A stretch of DNA of 18,556 nt from the NCBI GenBank assembly GCA_030158535.1, contig JAOASV010000042.1, forward strand, positions 1-18,556. The letters run 5' to 3'. The notes beneath the pieces were generated by a model, which had not been told where the DNA came from, searched no databases, and saw nothing but the letters and a program-made list of their open reading frames with translations. The DNA is from Sediminibacterium sp. (lineage in GTDB: Bacteria > Bacteroidota > Bacteroidia > Chitinophagales > Chitinophagaceae). Below, piece after piece: positions 1 to 8,556 of the stretch. Each line of letters starts with the position of its first letter. The first letter of the stretch is position 1. Position numbers and translations under genes: made by a program.

Positions 1-2189
1 GCCCCTGTTAGGACAACACTGTATTTTTCGCTTGCACTAAACGGATTTTTCAAAAGCAATATGCCGTCTTTTTCTGCCTTAATGGTAACTGTTTTTACCT
101 GCCCATTTTGCTTGGAAGCACTCACTAAAAAAGCGCCTTCTGTTCTGAGCTGATCAAAAGAAACCGTTGCCCAACTGTTAGGTACTGCAGGAAATATTTC
201 TACAAAACCCTGATACGATTGCAGAAGCATTTCTTGAACCCCAGAAGCAAATGCAAAATTCCCTTCGAGTGTAAAAGGGCGGTAGGTGAAACTAGAATAT
301 CCTTCTTTGGTTTGATCTCCATTTAAATGAAAACTATTGCCCGCACAAAATGCTTTAGCAAATATTTGGAGTGCTTTTTGTGCGCCCTCGCCATCAGCAA
401 TACGCGCTTTTAAATTACCAAGCCATGCATACGAATAACCACACCAATTAGATGGCCCTACCTTATCCAATAAATCAATGGTAGCCTTCATTACAGGCTT
501 ATCGGATGCATTTTTCCACTGATACAATCCAAGCGGAAAAATTGCCATGGTATGAGAAAAATGACGGTGCGAACTGGTATACGCATGGTCTTTTGCAAAC
601 ATCAATTCATATTTAGATGAAACAATAAACGGCTCAAACTGACCTAGTACTTTTTTGTACTGTGCAGCCTCTTCTTGCATGCCTAAAGCGGTTGCCATTT
701 CAGCTGCTTTTTCAAAAACATATTTCATCAATGACAAATCGTAATTGGTATTGGTTGTAAACCAAGCATCTTTACTATTGTCATGAATTTCCGGACTCGA
801 ACTTAAAGGAAGCACTCTTTTACCGGTTGCATTTACACGGGTAATACTTTCTAGATAAGTAGCCACTGCTGAAAACCATGGATAAGCTTTTGTTTTTAAA
901 AAATGAGCGTCCATACTATATTTCCACTGCCAGTAAAAATGTTGCGAAAGCCATGCGCTTACCGTTGGAGATAAAGCGTATTGTATCCATCCACCCATTT
1001 CTGTTCCTTCAAGCGTAGTAACACCCGGCACATTCAGGCCCTTCGTTTTAAAATACATTTCGGTATAGCGCTTGTAATTGCTTTTGTGCGCATCTAAATA
1101 GTCTGTATAAACACTGGATTCAACTAAGTGATTGGCAGTGTAACCTGGCCAGTAACTCATTTGGGTATTAAGGTCGTGATGAAAATCTCCTTTCCAAGGT
1201 GGAAGCCTTCCATTATCGGCAGTCCAAATAGCTTGCAAAGAAATAGGTGGGCCGCCTTTGCGTGATGCAGCACCAAATTTATATTGCTCGAGATACCACT
1301 GCTTATTAAGTAAGGTATCAGGCAGCTGAATACTAGATTTAGACCAGTATGCTTTCCACCAACTTGTGTGTGCCTGTAACTGAACTGAATAGGAATTAAG
1401 GCTAGCCTCGCGGTAGGCTTTACTATCCTCACCTTTTGCAGTAATTGTCCATACACCTGTTAAAGATTTTTTACCCGTATACCACCACTTCACTTTAACG
1501 GTGTAATAAAATCCACCCCAACCTTTTTGCTTGTATACCATTTCATGTGGGGTGCGCGATACAGCCCCTTGCTCATAACCAAGCCTCGACAAATCATCGC
1601 CACCTACTACATCCCCACCAGCACTGGCTTTGCCGCCATAGGCCGGTGCAATTAATTGCAGTGCAACGCTATCTGAAATATTTGAAAATGAGAACCAGCC
1701 TAATTGCTGATTTGCGTCTACAAAGGTTTGTAGTTCAACACCTGAAGTCCACTTAACACTACACAACGCTTTTGAAATATCTAATTGGGCGCTAGTAACG
1801 GCACCAAACTTTCGGGTATCAAACTCCAAGGCAGCGCCCGGTATTTTACTGGGCGCTGGCTCTCTATCGTAAGGTTCATCAAAATATTTTTGTACCGCAG
1901 CATAGTTGTTTTTTTGATACTGCTCTTCTACCCAACCAAAACTAAATTCGTTGCGGTGTAAATCTTTCATTGGGCGTTCATCCCAAAGTGACGCACAGTC
2001 TAAAGAAAAACGCAACTGATCGTTTTTTTGCCAAACCATGGCGCCAAGCATACCATTACCTAGCGGTAATGACTCGTCCCATCTTGAGGGTAACCTTGAA
2101 AATGTAAGGTTGCTTTTTTGCAATTGAGCAGACAAGCTGCTTACAACAAACAAAAACAAGGATGTACAAACAACACGATAAAGGCGCAT
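1..2189 (-). CDS. GH95-like exported glycosidase (3' end outside window)
   Basis: Reading down from ATG at 2189, the frame stays open for 729 codons to the window edge, so only the last part of the protein is missing. A Sec signal peptide (MRLYRVVCTSLFLF..., likely cleavage before Gln22) implies export to the periplasm or surface. The N-terminal strand motif RWDESLPLGNGMLGAMVW (about residues 36-53) is typical of GH95 proteins, which are mostly alpha-L-fucosidases and alpha-L-galactosidases. The catalytic (alpha/alpha)6 part contains NTQMSYWP (341-348), SSSPE (E467, candidate general acid) and LEGNF near E642. In characterised GH95 fucosidases the base system is Asn-x-Asn plus Asp; here the first Asn position is Asp339, Asn341 is kept, and the Asp position is Glu642. 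The fold is clear but the substrate may differ from fucose. The gene is divergent from the GH29 gene at 2335. Confidence 0.82.
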   Translation of the reverse strand, partial: MRLYRVVCTSLFLFVVSSLSAQLQKSNLTFSRLPSRWDESLPLGNGMLGAMVWQKNDQLRFSLDCASLWDERPMKDLHRNEFSFGWVEEQYQKNNYAAVQKYFDEPYDREPAPSKIPGAALEFDTRKFGAVTSAQLDISKALCSVKWTSGVELQTFVDANQQLGWFSFSNISDSVALQLIAPAYGGKASAGGDVVGGDDLSRLGYEQGAVSRTPHEMVYKQKGWGGFYYTVKVKWWYTGKKSLTGVWTITAKGEDSKAYREASLNSYSVQLQAHTSWWKAYWSKSSIQLPDTLLNKQWYLEQYKFGAASRKGGPPISLQAIWTADNGRLPPWKGDFHHDLNTQMSYWPGYTANHLVESSVYTDYLDAHKSNYKRYTEMYFKTKGLNVPGVTTLEGTEMGGWIQYALSPTVSAWLSQHFYWQWKYSMDAHFLKTKAYPWFSAVATYLESITRVNATGKRVLPLSSSPEIHDNSKDAWFTTNTNYDLSLMKYVFEKAAEMATALGMQEEAAQYKKVLGQFEPFIVSSKYELMFAKDHAYTSSHRHFSHTMAIFPLGLYQWKNASDKPVMKATIDLLDKVGPSNWCGYSYAWLGNLKARIADGEGAQKALQIFAKAFCAGNSFHLNGDQTKEGYSSFTYRPFTLEGNFAFASGVQEMLLQSYQGFVEIFPAVPNSWATVSFDQLRTEGAFLVSASKQNGQVKTVTIKAEKDGILLLKNPFSASEKYSVVLTG

Positions 2190-2204
2190 AGAACTAGATT
2201 GGGT
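2190..2204. promoter_or_regulatory. Operator-like direct repeat, copy 1
   Basis: AGAACTAGATTGGGT matches AGAACCAGATTGAGT at 2232-2246 in 13 of 15 positions, in the same orientation. The copies are 42 bases apart, about four helical turns. This copy directly abuts the GH95-like start codon and would lie in its leader. It is a candidate site for a transcription factor controlling one or both divergent glycosidase genes. The function is inferred. Confidence 0.35.
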
Positions 2205-2226
2205 TAAAATAATAGCAGGAACAATT

Positions 2227-2256
2227 CAAATAGAACCAGATTGAGTATCAGGCAAT
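2227..2256 (-). promoter_or_regulatory. Candidate Bacteroidota-type promoter for the GH95-like gene
   Basis: On the minus strand an ATTG at 2256-2253 is followed after 18 bases by TCTATTTG at 2234-2227. This approximates the TTTG / TAnnTTTG promoter of Bacteroidota, with one mismatch in each element. Transcription would start near 2220 and give a leader of about 30 bases. The match is by eye only. Confidence 0.35.
2232..2246. promoter_or_regulatory. Operator-like direct repeat, copy 2
   Basis: AGAACCAGATTGAGT is the second copy of the intergenic repeat. It lies between the two elements of the proposed GH95 promoter, a usual position for a repressor site. Its right half, ATTGAGT, equals one arm of the palindrome in front of xylB (15845-15857). 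Aligned over 13 bases it matches that palindrome in 10 positions. Confidence 0.35.
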
Positions 2257-2334
2257 AAGATAAAAATATTTTTTTAAATAAAGTATGGTGGCTATAAAAA
2301 ATAGTCGATTTTTAATACCATAAAAAGTGTTACT

Positions 2335-3684
2335 ATGAACCGTTATTCAAAAATTACTGCAGCATTTATTGCGGGACTTTTTTTTACCACACTTACAACT
2401 ACCACGAGTGCACAAAGTAAAATCAACCAAGATAGTATTGCGAAAAAAATGGGCTGGTTTGAAGATGCAAAACTTGGCATCTTTATTCACTATGGTATTT
2501 ATGCAGTCAATGACGTTTCAGAAAGCTGGAGTTTTCACAACAAACAAGTAACCTGGCCAGCATATATGAGCCAGCTAAGTGGATTTACCGCTAGCAAATA
2601 CGACCCTACTGCTTGGGCTAATTTATTTAAAGAAGCAGGTGCACGTTACACCGTTATCACTACCAAACACCACGACGGCGTTGCATTATGGGACACCAAA
2701 GAAAAACATTATGACGTTATCAGAAATACGCCTGCAAAAAGAGACTTGATTGACCCACTCGTTTATGCACTGCGTAAAAACGATATTAAAGTGGGTGCTT
2801 ATTTTTCACTCATCGATTGGAGTCATCCTGACTATCCTGGATTTTTAAAAGATAGCAGCAGGTATAAAGTAGCCGATGATCCTCTTCGCTGGAAAAGATT
2901 CCAAGGATTTTTTCAAAATCAATTAACCGAACTGTCTACAAAATTCAATCCCGATTTATGGTGGTTTGATGGTGATTGGGAACATAGTGCCGAAGAATGG
3001 GAAAGCAGCAAAGTGAGAACAAATTTACTTGCAAGAAATCCGGGGACCATTATCAATGGCCGTTTACAAGGCTATGGTGATTATGAAACGCCAGAACAAA
3101 ATTTTCCTGTAGTAAGACCTAGTTTTAAGTGGTGGGAACTATGCATGACCACCAATGACAACTGGGGTTATAGAAAATCTGACACCCATTGGAAAACACC
3201 TTACGAAATCATTTCAATATTTGTGGACGCCGTTTCTAATGGTGGCAATTTATTATTAGACATTGGACCTAAACCAGATGGTACCATACCAAACGAGCAG
3301 GTTCATATTTTAAAGGAACTGGGCAAGTGGAATCGCAAACATGGCGAATCTATTTTTAATACGATTGGCGGTATTCCACAAGGTCATTTTTATGGGCCTA
3401 CTACTTTATCTAAAGACTCCACTACGCTCTATTTGTTTTTACACGGTAAAACAAGTGGGCCTGTTATGGTTAAAGGTCTAGACAACAAAATTAAATCAGT
3501 GGAAGTACTTGGCAACGGCACAAAACTAACCTCAAAGGTTGTTGGTAAAATTTCCTGGAGTCCTGTTCCCGGACTTGTATACATTAATGTTCCTGCTACT
3601 ACATTAGACACCTATATTACCGTACTTAAAGTAAAACTGGACAAACCCATTAAACTATACAGAGGAAAGGGCGGACTAGGTTAG
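2335..3684 (+). CDS. GH29 alpha-L-fucosidase, exported
   Basis: This 449-residue protein starts with a Sec signal peptide (likely cleavage before Gln27) and then shows the GH29 (beta/alpha)8 barrel. WFEDAKLGIFIHYGIYAV (41-58) is the family's first barrel strand. KHHDG (111-115) supplies the fucose-contacting His residues. LWWFDGDW (208-215) carries Asp212 as the expected catalytic nucleophile. NGGNLLLDIGPKPDG lies near 303-317, before a beta-sandwich C-terminus. GH29 enzymes release alpha-linked L-fucose with retention; the linkage preference cannot be read here and the acid/base residue was not placed. It is the only plus-strand gene in the window, divergent from the GH95-like gene. Its TAG stop overlaps the TAA of the converging GLPGLI gene. 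Fucose removal fits the neighbouring lyase and glucuronyl hydrolase operon. Confidence 0.93.
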   Translation: MNRYSKITAAFIAGLFFTTLTTTTSAQSKINQDSIAKKMGWFEDAKLGIFIHYGIYAVNDVSESWSFHNKQVTWPAYMSQLSGFTASKYDPTAWANLFKEAGARYTVITTKHHDGVALWDTKEKHYDVIRNTPAKRDLIDPLVYALRKNDIKVGAYFSLIDWSHPDYPGFLKDSSRYKVADDPLRWKRFQGFFQNQLTELSTKFNPDLWWFDGDWEHSAEEWESSKVRTNLLARNPGTIINGRLQGYGDYETPEQNFPVVRPSFKWWELCMTTNDNWGYRKSDTHWKTPYEIISIFVDAVSNGGNLLLDIGPKPDGTIPNEQVHILKELGKWNRKHGESIFNTIGGIPQGHFYGPTTLSKDSTTLYLFLHGKTSGPVMVKGLDNKIKSVEVLGNGTKLTSKVVGKISWSPVPGLVYINVPATTLDTYITVLKVKLDKPIKLYRGKGGLG

Positions 3685-4427
3685 AGTTTTAAAAACCACA
3701 AAATAGCAGCTGCTTCTTTACACCAATCTTTGGTAACTTTTACAAGATCTGTATCCAGTTGCTTGATGGTTGTTTTTTTAGGCTTACTAAGCGTTGGTAA
3801 AACATAATTAGGTGCTGCTTGCAATGAAATGCTGGTTGCAAAAATAGTAGTACCTAAACGTGGTACTGCAATACCTAATATCATTCCTGGTAGACCATTA
3901 AAGTTTTCGGGACCAGCTTGCACTGGAATTTGATCTGTGTAAAAAGCAACTACCACTACCGAGTCGCATATTTTAGTAACCGCTTTTTTACATTCAAAGC
4001 CTGCAATATCTCTAACCTCACCGGTAATTTTCCATTCATATTTTACAAGGCTATCGTTAACTAAATAGGTATTTTCAAAAACGTTGGCTGCACTTGTAAC
4101 GGTACCTAATTCGTGCTTTTGATTTACATAATTAGTTTCGGAAGGTTTAAAAATCATGTTAATATACTTGTTATCGGGATTTTCTTTGGTCAAATAATAA
4201 AAGCTTTCTTTATTATTAAACTGAAGCGTATAGTTGTCTGCTACCACTTTTGGAAACTGCTTTTTAAGTTCTTCCATCCACATATTATCTTCCGCTTCTG
4301 CATTTACAAGTGCAGCAAACTGACTAACACGCCTCTCGTAGGTTATTTTTCCGGCACTAATAAAATTAACCTGCGCAGCACTGGTGCCAACAATAAAGGA
4401 TAAAACAAGGATATATATAATTCTCAT
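3681..4427 (-). CDS. GLPGLI family protein
   Basis: This 248-residue secreted protein has a signal peptide (cleavage probably before Gln19). It carries the family signature in the form NFNGLPGMILGI (GLPGMI at residues 178-183). GLPGLI proteins are Bacteroidota-specific, of unknown biochemical role, and commonly encoded next to large outer-membrane beta-barrel proteins with a carboxypeptidase-regulatory-like domain. Exactly that neighbour lies 27 bases upstream, so the two are very likely one transcription unit. Two cysteines (about 146 and 154) flank a short stretch before the signature and could form a periplasmic disulfide. Its stop shares bases with the stop of the GH29 gene. If expression depends on the upstream gene, the frameshift there may reduce it through polarity. 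Confidence 0.88.
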   Translation of the reverse strand: MRIIYILVLSFIVGTSAAQVNFISAGKITYERRVSQFAALVNAEAEDNMWMEELKKQFPKVVADNYTLQFNNKESFYYLTKENPDNKYINMIFKPSETNYVNQKHELGTVTSAANVFENTYLVNDSLVKYEWKITGEVRDIAGFECKKAVTKICDSVVVVAFYTDQIPVQAGPENFNGLPGMILGIAVPRLGTTIFATSISLQAAPNYVLPTLSKPKKTTIKQLDTDLVKVTKDWCKEAAAILWFLKL

Positions 4428-4454
4428 GATAAGGTATTAATTGATGTGAAAAAA

Positions 4455-7203
4455 CTAGTAGCCCATAGATACCGGCTTCCCATTTTTTGAAAAATTGTAG
4501 ATGATACTAAATAGCGCATAACGTCTGATACCATTATTGGTAGTTTCAGAAATAAAATTACTCGTGATATTTCTGTCCACAAATTGGTTTTGATTGAATA
4601 AATCGTACACCATTAGCTTCGCCTCCCACTTATCATTTTTAGAAATCACTTTACGCATAGAAGGGTGCACTAAATAAATATTACGCTGATTAGGGAAAGC
4701 CGCAGACTTTTGGTATACAGTAATATCTGTGCTTAGGTCAACAAAAAACTTGGCCTTTTTAAACTTAAATTGAATATTTGAATTATTCGTATAAGACCAA
4801 AAATTAGTAGAAGCGCCCGGTCTAATACTAGATACCGTTTTATTATTGGATGCTCCAAAACTACTCCAAAAGTTAATTTTTTTATCGCCCCAATAAGAAA
4901 GTTGAATACCTAACCTAGTAGAAATATTATCATTGGTGTTTTTAATACCATTTACAATATTATTATACCTGCCGCCATTAACGCCCGTATTCATCCCAAA
5001 ATTAATGCCCTTATAGAGTTCAAAATCGTAATAAAAACCTGCGCCATAATTGTAATTACCATCCACGTTTACGTACTGGTTAACAGACTTACCAAAAGCA
5101 TCAATGGTTGAAGCAGTGGTAATTGCATCATTGGTGTTAGAAAAACTTCCACTAAACTGCACATACTTACTTTTCATTACTTTAAAACTATTAAAGTTCA
5201 TTGAAAATTTATTGGTAAAAGACTGTCTTAAATTGGCATTACCTACTGTTATGTTAAGCGGATCTGTGTTGTCGATAATAGGTTGTATTTGAAGTAGTGA
5301 AGGATTTTGTGTATTTCCTACATAATTAAGTACCAAACTTTTTTGTTGCTTGGGGGTAAACTTAATAGTAGCGGATGGTATAAAATTGGTAAAATTGACG
5401 GTTCTGCTCGCATTTGTGGCATAATCAAACATGCTATATTTTGCAGATCCGATACCCGTTCCAATATTAAAGTTTACTTTTTTAACAGCATATCGGTAAC
5501 TAATATTACCACTGTTGTTAACGGTATTAAATTTAAAATGATTGCTTAAAGTATCTACCTTAATTTTTGGTTGCCCAGCCCTGTCGTCAAATGTGTTGCG
5601 TTCTGAGTTATTCCCAGCAAGCCCAATCTTATAATTAAAAATTAAGAACGAATTTTTACCAAGCGGCTCCGTGTAGACCGTATTTACGCTACCCGCAGAA
5701 GTAATTTGTGATAAGGCTTTGGTTTGTGCAATGGTTTCTCTTTTAACCACCACATTAGATGCATTAAAATAATCGTTTTGTGCATTTAGTAAACCATCTT
5801 GTGTTTTATCACCAAAATTAAAATCAGAATTTACAGAAATGGTTCTGCCCTTTTTTGCAAAACGAAGGCGGTAACTAATGGTACCGTTAAGGGTTTTATC
5901 ATTGGTACTATTACTAGTAGTGCGGGCTGTATTGTTTAATTGTGCTCCAGTTTCAGGAATATAAGAACCCCCACTAAAGCTATTGGCATTATCAGATAGC
6001 ACATTCGCCGCCTTTAATGTTAATTTAAATAGTCCGGTACTATCAGTTCCCCACTGGTCGGTGGTAGTAAATTTGTATTTCTTTTTTTCGTTGCGTTGAG
6101 TGCTAAACGTATTGTTTATAAGAACCTGTTATACCATTTACAATAAGTCTGTTGTATTGCGCGCTGGTATTTACAGAGCCCTTGTCAAATTTATTACTAA
6201 ATGTTGCGCCCGCCGATTGTTGATTTGGAAAACCTGTAGAACCCCCATCTTCACCATCACCACTTATCATAACCATAGACATACCACCATCTCCAAATTC
6301 TGTAGTGATACCGCCGCCGTCGCCATAATTTTGGGCCTCATCCCAATTTAAATTATCAAATTTGGTATTATCGGTAGTCACATAACCGGCAATTTTTCTT
6401 TTTCCTTTAAAAGCATTGGTCATTAATTTGCCATTCCCAAACTGATTAAAGTTGCTTCCAGCTTCCGCTTTACCAAAGTATCCATTTTTTTTATCTTCCT
6501 TTAATTGAAGGTTAATGGTTTTAGACTTTTGTCCATCATCAATACCTGTAAAAACTGCCTGATCCGATTTTTTATCAAATACTTGTACTTTATCTACAAT
6601 ATCCGCTCTTAAATTTTTAGTTACCACCGCAGGATCGTCACTAAAAAACTCTTCGCCATCCACAAGTACCTTGTTTACTTTTTCTCCTTGTGCCGTAATT
6701 TCACCTTTCGCATTAACCTGAATACCTGGCATCTTTTTTAGAAGTTCCTGTACGTCAGCATTGGGTGTAACATAAAAACTATCAGCCTTGTACTCGGTGG
6801 TGTCACCCTTTACACGAATAGCCGATACCGTATTTTTTACAATGACTTCTTTAAGTATATGGGCCTTGGTATCTATAGCGATATTGAGCACTGTTGGCGT
6901 TGCACCCACAGTAATTTTATCCGTAAAATCAGCGTATTGCGGATAGCTTACCATGACAATGTAATTGCCAGCAGCTATACGCTCAATAGCAAATTCTCCT
7001 TTACTTGATGTTCTAACTGTTTTTACAAGCACCGAATCTTTGGCTCTTAAAATATTTACGGAAGCCAGCGCTAAGTTCTTTTTTTCGGTGGTATCTTTTA
7101 CCGTTCCGCTAACCGTAGTATACTGTGCAAAAGAGGATAATGAAAACAAAAACGCAAAAAGGGTAACAGAAAGGCGTTTTTTTCCTTTAAAAAATGAAAT
7201 CAT
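4455..7203 (-). pseudogene. Outer-membrane beta-barrel (TonB-receptor-like) protein, frameshifted
   Basis: Two open frames together encode one protein. The N-terminal frame (7203 to 6103, 366 codons) has a signal peptide (cleavage before Gln27), a carboxypeptidase-regulatory-like beta-sandwich (about 28-115) and a plug-like domain with DVQELLKKMPGIQV and KVLVDGEEFFSDDPAVV. It runs into TAG after SYKQYV. The continuation lies in another frame from about 6110 down to the stop at 4455. It is rich in Asn and aromatic strands and ends with a closing beta-strand, as in the OMP_b-brl_3 barrel family. Removing one A (one T of 6115-6117 on the plus strand) joins them as ...GSYNNTFSTQRNEKK..., giving 915 residues, normal for this family. 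The second frame could start only from a GTG at 6002 and would lack a signal. Either the gene is a recent pseudogene or the base is a sequencing error; both halves are otherwise well preserved. Confidence 0.85.
6115..6117 (-). other. Probable +1 frameshift site
   Basis: The plus-strand TTT here (AAA in the message) is where the two reading frames of the outer-membrane protein gene must meet. Dropping one base restores one continuous frame and removes the TAG at 6105-6103. The run is only three bases long, so slippage at a long homopolymer is not the explanation. Confidence 0.7.
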
Positions 7204-7210
7204 GCAGTTT

Positions 7211-7288
7211 GTTTGGTTCTAAAGAGATAATATTTGTGAAATTCCACACGAAAGTATCGTGTGCATCACAAAATATTGCCAACCAAAC
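7211..7288 (-). repeat. Three nested inverted-repeat pairs in the beta-barrel gene leader
   Basis: Three arm pairs lie one inside the other. Outermost is GTTTGGTT (7211-7218) with AACCAAAC (7281-7288). Next is AATATTTGTGA (7229-7239) with TCACAAAATATT (7266-7277), perfect except for one extra base. Innermost is CACACGA (7245-7251) with TCGTGTG (7257-7263) around a 5-base loop. The whole could fold into one interrupted stem of about 26 pairs that ends eight bases before the ATG at 7203. No T-run follows, so it does not look like an intrinsic terminator. A leader RNA element, a protein-binding site or a small-repeat remnant are all possible. Confidence 0.65.
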
Positions 7289-7308
7289 TGTTAAAATAGA
7301 CGAACGGC

Positions 7309-7332
7309 AAAAAAATACCTTTAATAGGTATT
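7309..7332 (-). terminator. Intrinsic terminator after the GH88 gene
   Basis: On the minus strand a 7-bp stem (7332-7326 with 7320-7314, AATACCT against AGGTATT) closes a 5-base loop and is followed by a run of Ts opposite plus-strand A7309-A7315. The upstream arm includes two bases of the GH88 stop codon. The stem is AT-rich and weak, and part of the T-run lies within the stem. It marks the end of the six-gene sugar operon. Confidence 0.6.
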
Positions 7333-8530
7333 ATTTCAAATACCAATCTTTGTATCTCGTAAGCCCTTCTATAAAATAATAGTCTGCGTAGGTTAAAGGC
7401 GCATCCACTTCTGACTTATGTGGAAGCGACCCTACGCTATGCATGAGTATAAAACCTCCATTTTGGCCAAGCTTTGCTCTATACGCCTCAGATGATAAGG
7501 CCATTAAGATGGTTTCGGCTGTTTTTATGTATTCCGTTTTTTCTTTACCGGTGGTATATTGCCCAAGCTCTAATAGCGCAGAAGCCATAATAGCGCCACT
7601 TGACGCGTCGCGTGGTGCATTTGGAATGGTTGTGGCATCAAAATCCCAATAAGGAACTTTGTCCTGAGGCAAATTAGGATGAGACAATATAAATTTTGCA
7701 ATTTTTTTAGCCTGGTTTAAATAGGCTGGATTTTTAGTAAAACGGTACATCATGGTATATCCGTATAAACCCCATGTTTGACCTCTCGACCATGCCGACG
7801 AATCAGATGCACCTTGCCATGTTACTTTTTTTAAAATTTTTGCATTGGCTAAATCCCAGTCAACTACGTGTACCGAACTGTTGTCTGGTCTAAATTGATT
7901 TTCAATGGTGGTATTGGCATGGGTAACTGCGATTTCTTTATATACCGGATCGCCACCATGATCACTTACCCAGTGAAGTAATTCGAGGTTCATCATGTTA
8001 TCGATAATCACAGGGCAACTTAAGCGCGCACTTGAATTCCAAGATTGAATAGATTTAATAGCAGGTCTATAACGGGTAGACAATGATTTAGCAGCAATGG
8101 TTACAACGTCTTTGTACGCTGGGTTGTTGGTGTATTTATAAGCAGTTCCAAAAGAACAATAAATCATAAATCCTAGATCATGATTGCCTGTATAGTATTT
8201 TTCTTTTTCTAAAATACCCAGTCTTTTTTCTGCTTCCTTTCTAATATTTTCATCTTTGGTATACGCATACAAATACCATAAAGTGCCTGGATAAAACCCA
8301 CTGCACCACCATTTGGTATCACTTGTTACAGATGTATTGGTTGCTAACACATAACTACGAGGCATTACCGAATCAGGCGTATTTGCTTTTAAATACTGGT
8401 ATTGTTTAGCAGCAAAAGTAAAATTGTCCTGAATAAGCGCTTCCATTTTATTTTTAATAGAAGCAGTTTGCGCAAAACCAATTTGAGCCATCACAAACAA
8501 GAGTGCAAAACCAAGGATGTATTTTTTCAT
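7331..8530 (-). CDS. GH88 unsaturated glucuronyl hydrolase, exported
   Basis: This 399-residue protein has a Sec signal peptide (likely cleavage before Gln21) and an (alpha/alpha)6-barrel with the GH88 signatures. These are GNHDLGF (Asp118), IIDNMMNLELL (Asp177), WQGASDSSAWSRGQTWGLYGY and PYWDFDA, then RDASSGAI and the closing ADYYFIEGL. The two Asp residues match the catalytic pair of Bacillus unsaturated glucuronyl hydrolase. That family hydrates the 4,5 double bond of the unsaturated uronic acid left at the non-reducing end by a polysaccharide lyase, freeing the sugar. A lyase gene two positions upstream in the same operon supplies such an end. The gene is last in the operon, 26 bases after the DUF2264 gene, and is followed by a terminator. 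Family assignment is firm; the glycan is not identified. Confidence 0.93.
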   Translation of the reverse strand: MKKYILGFALLFVMAQIGFAQTASIKNKMEALIQDNFTFAAKQYQYLKANTPDSVMPRSYVLATNTSVTSDTKWWCSGFYPGTLWYLYAYTKDENIRKEAEKRLGILEKEKYYTGNHDLGFMIYCSFGTAYKYTNNPAYKDVVTIAAKSLSTRYRPAIKSIQSWNSSARLSCPVIIDNMMNLELLHWVSDHGGDPVYKEIAVTHANTTIENQFRPDNSSVHVVDWDLANAKILKKVTWQGASDSSAWSRGQTWGLYGYTMMYRFTKNPAYLNQAKKIAKFILSHPNLPQDKVPYWDFDATTIPNAPRDASSGAIMASALLELGQYTTGKEKTEYIKTAETILMALSSEAYRAKLGQNGGFILMHSVGSLPHKSEVDAPLTYADYYFIEGLTRYKDWYLK

Positions 8531-8556
8531 GTTCGAAATTTAATAAGGTAATAAAG

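Noticed and set aside
1157..1456. Short minus-strand frame inside the GH95-like gene
   Set aside because: It is an out-of-frame shadow of the GH95-like reading frame, which covers the same bases with conserved motifs.
4455..6002. Independent 515-residue gene starting at GTG 6002
   Set aside because: The frame continues upstream in sense to about 6128 with sequence that fits the barrel family, there is no signal peptide, and one base change joins it to the upstream frame.
6100..6351. Plus-strand open frame opposite the beta-barrel gene
   Set aside because: It is antisense to a coding region with clear domain motifs and has a cysteine/threonine-rich sequence without recognisable structure.
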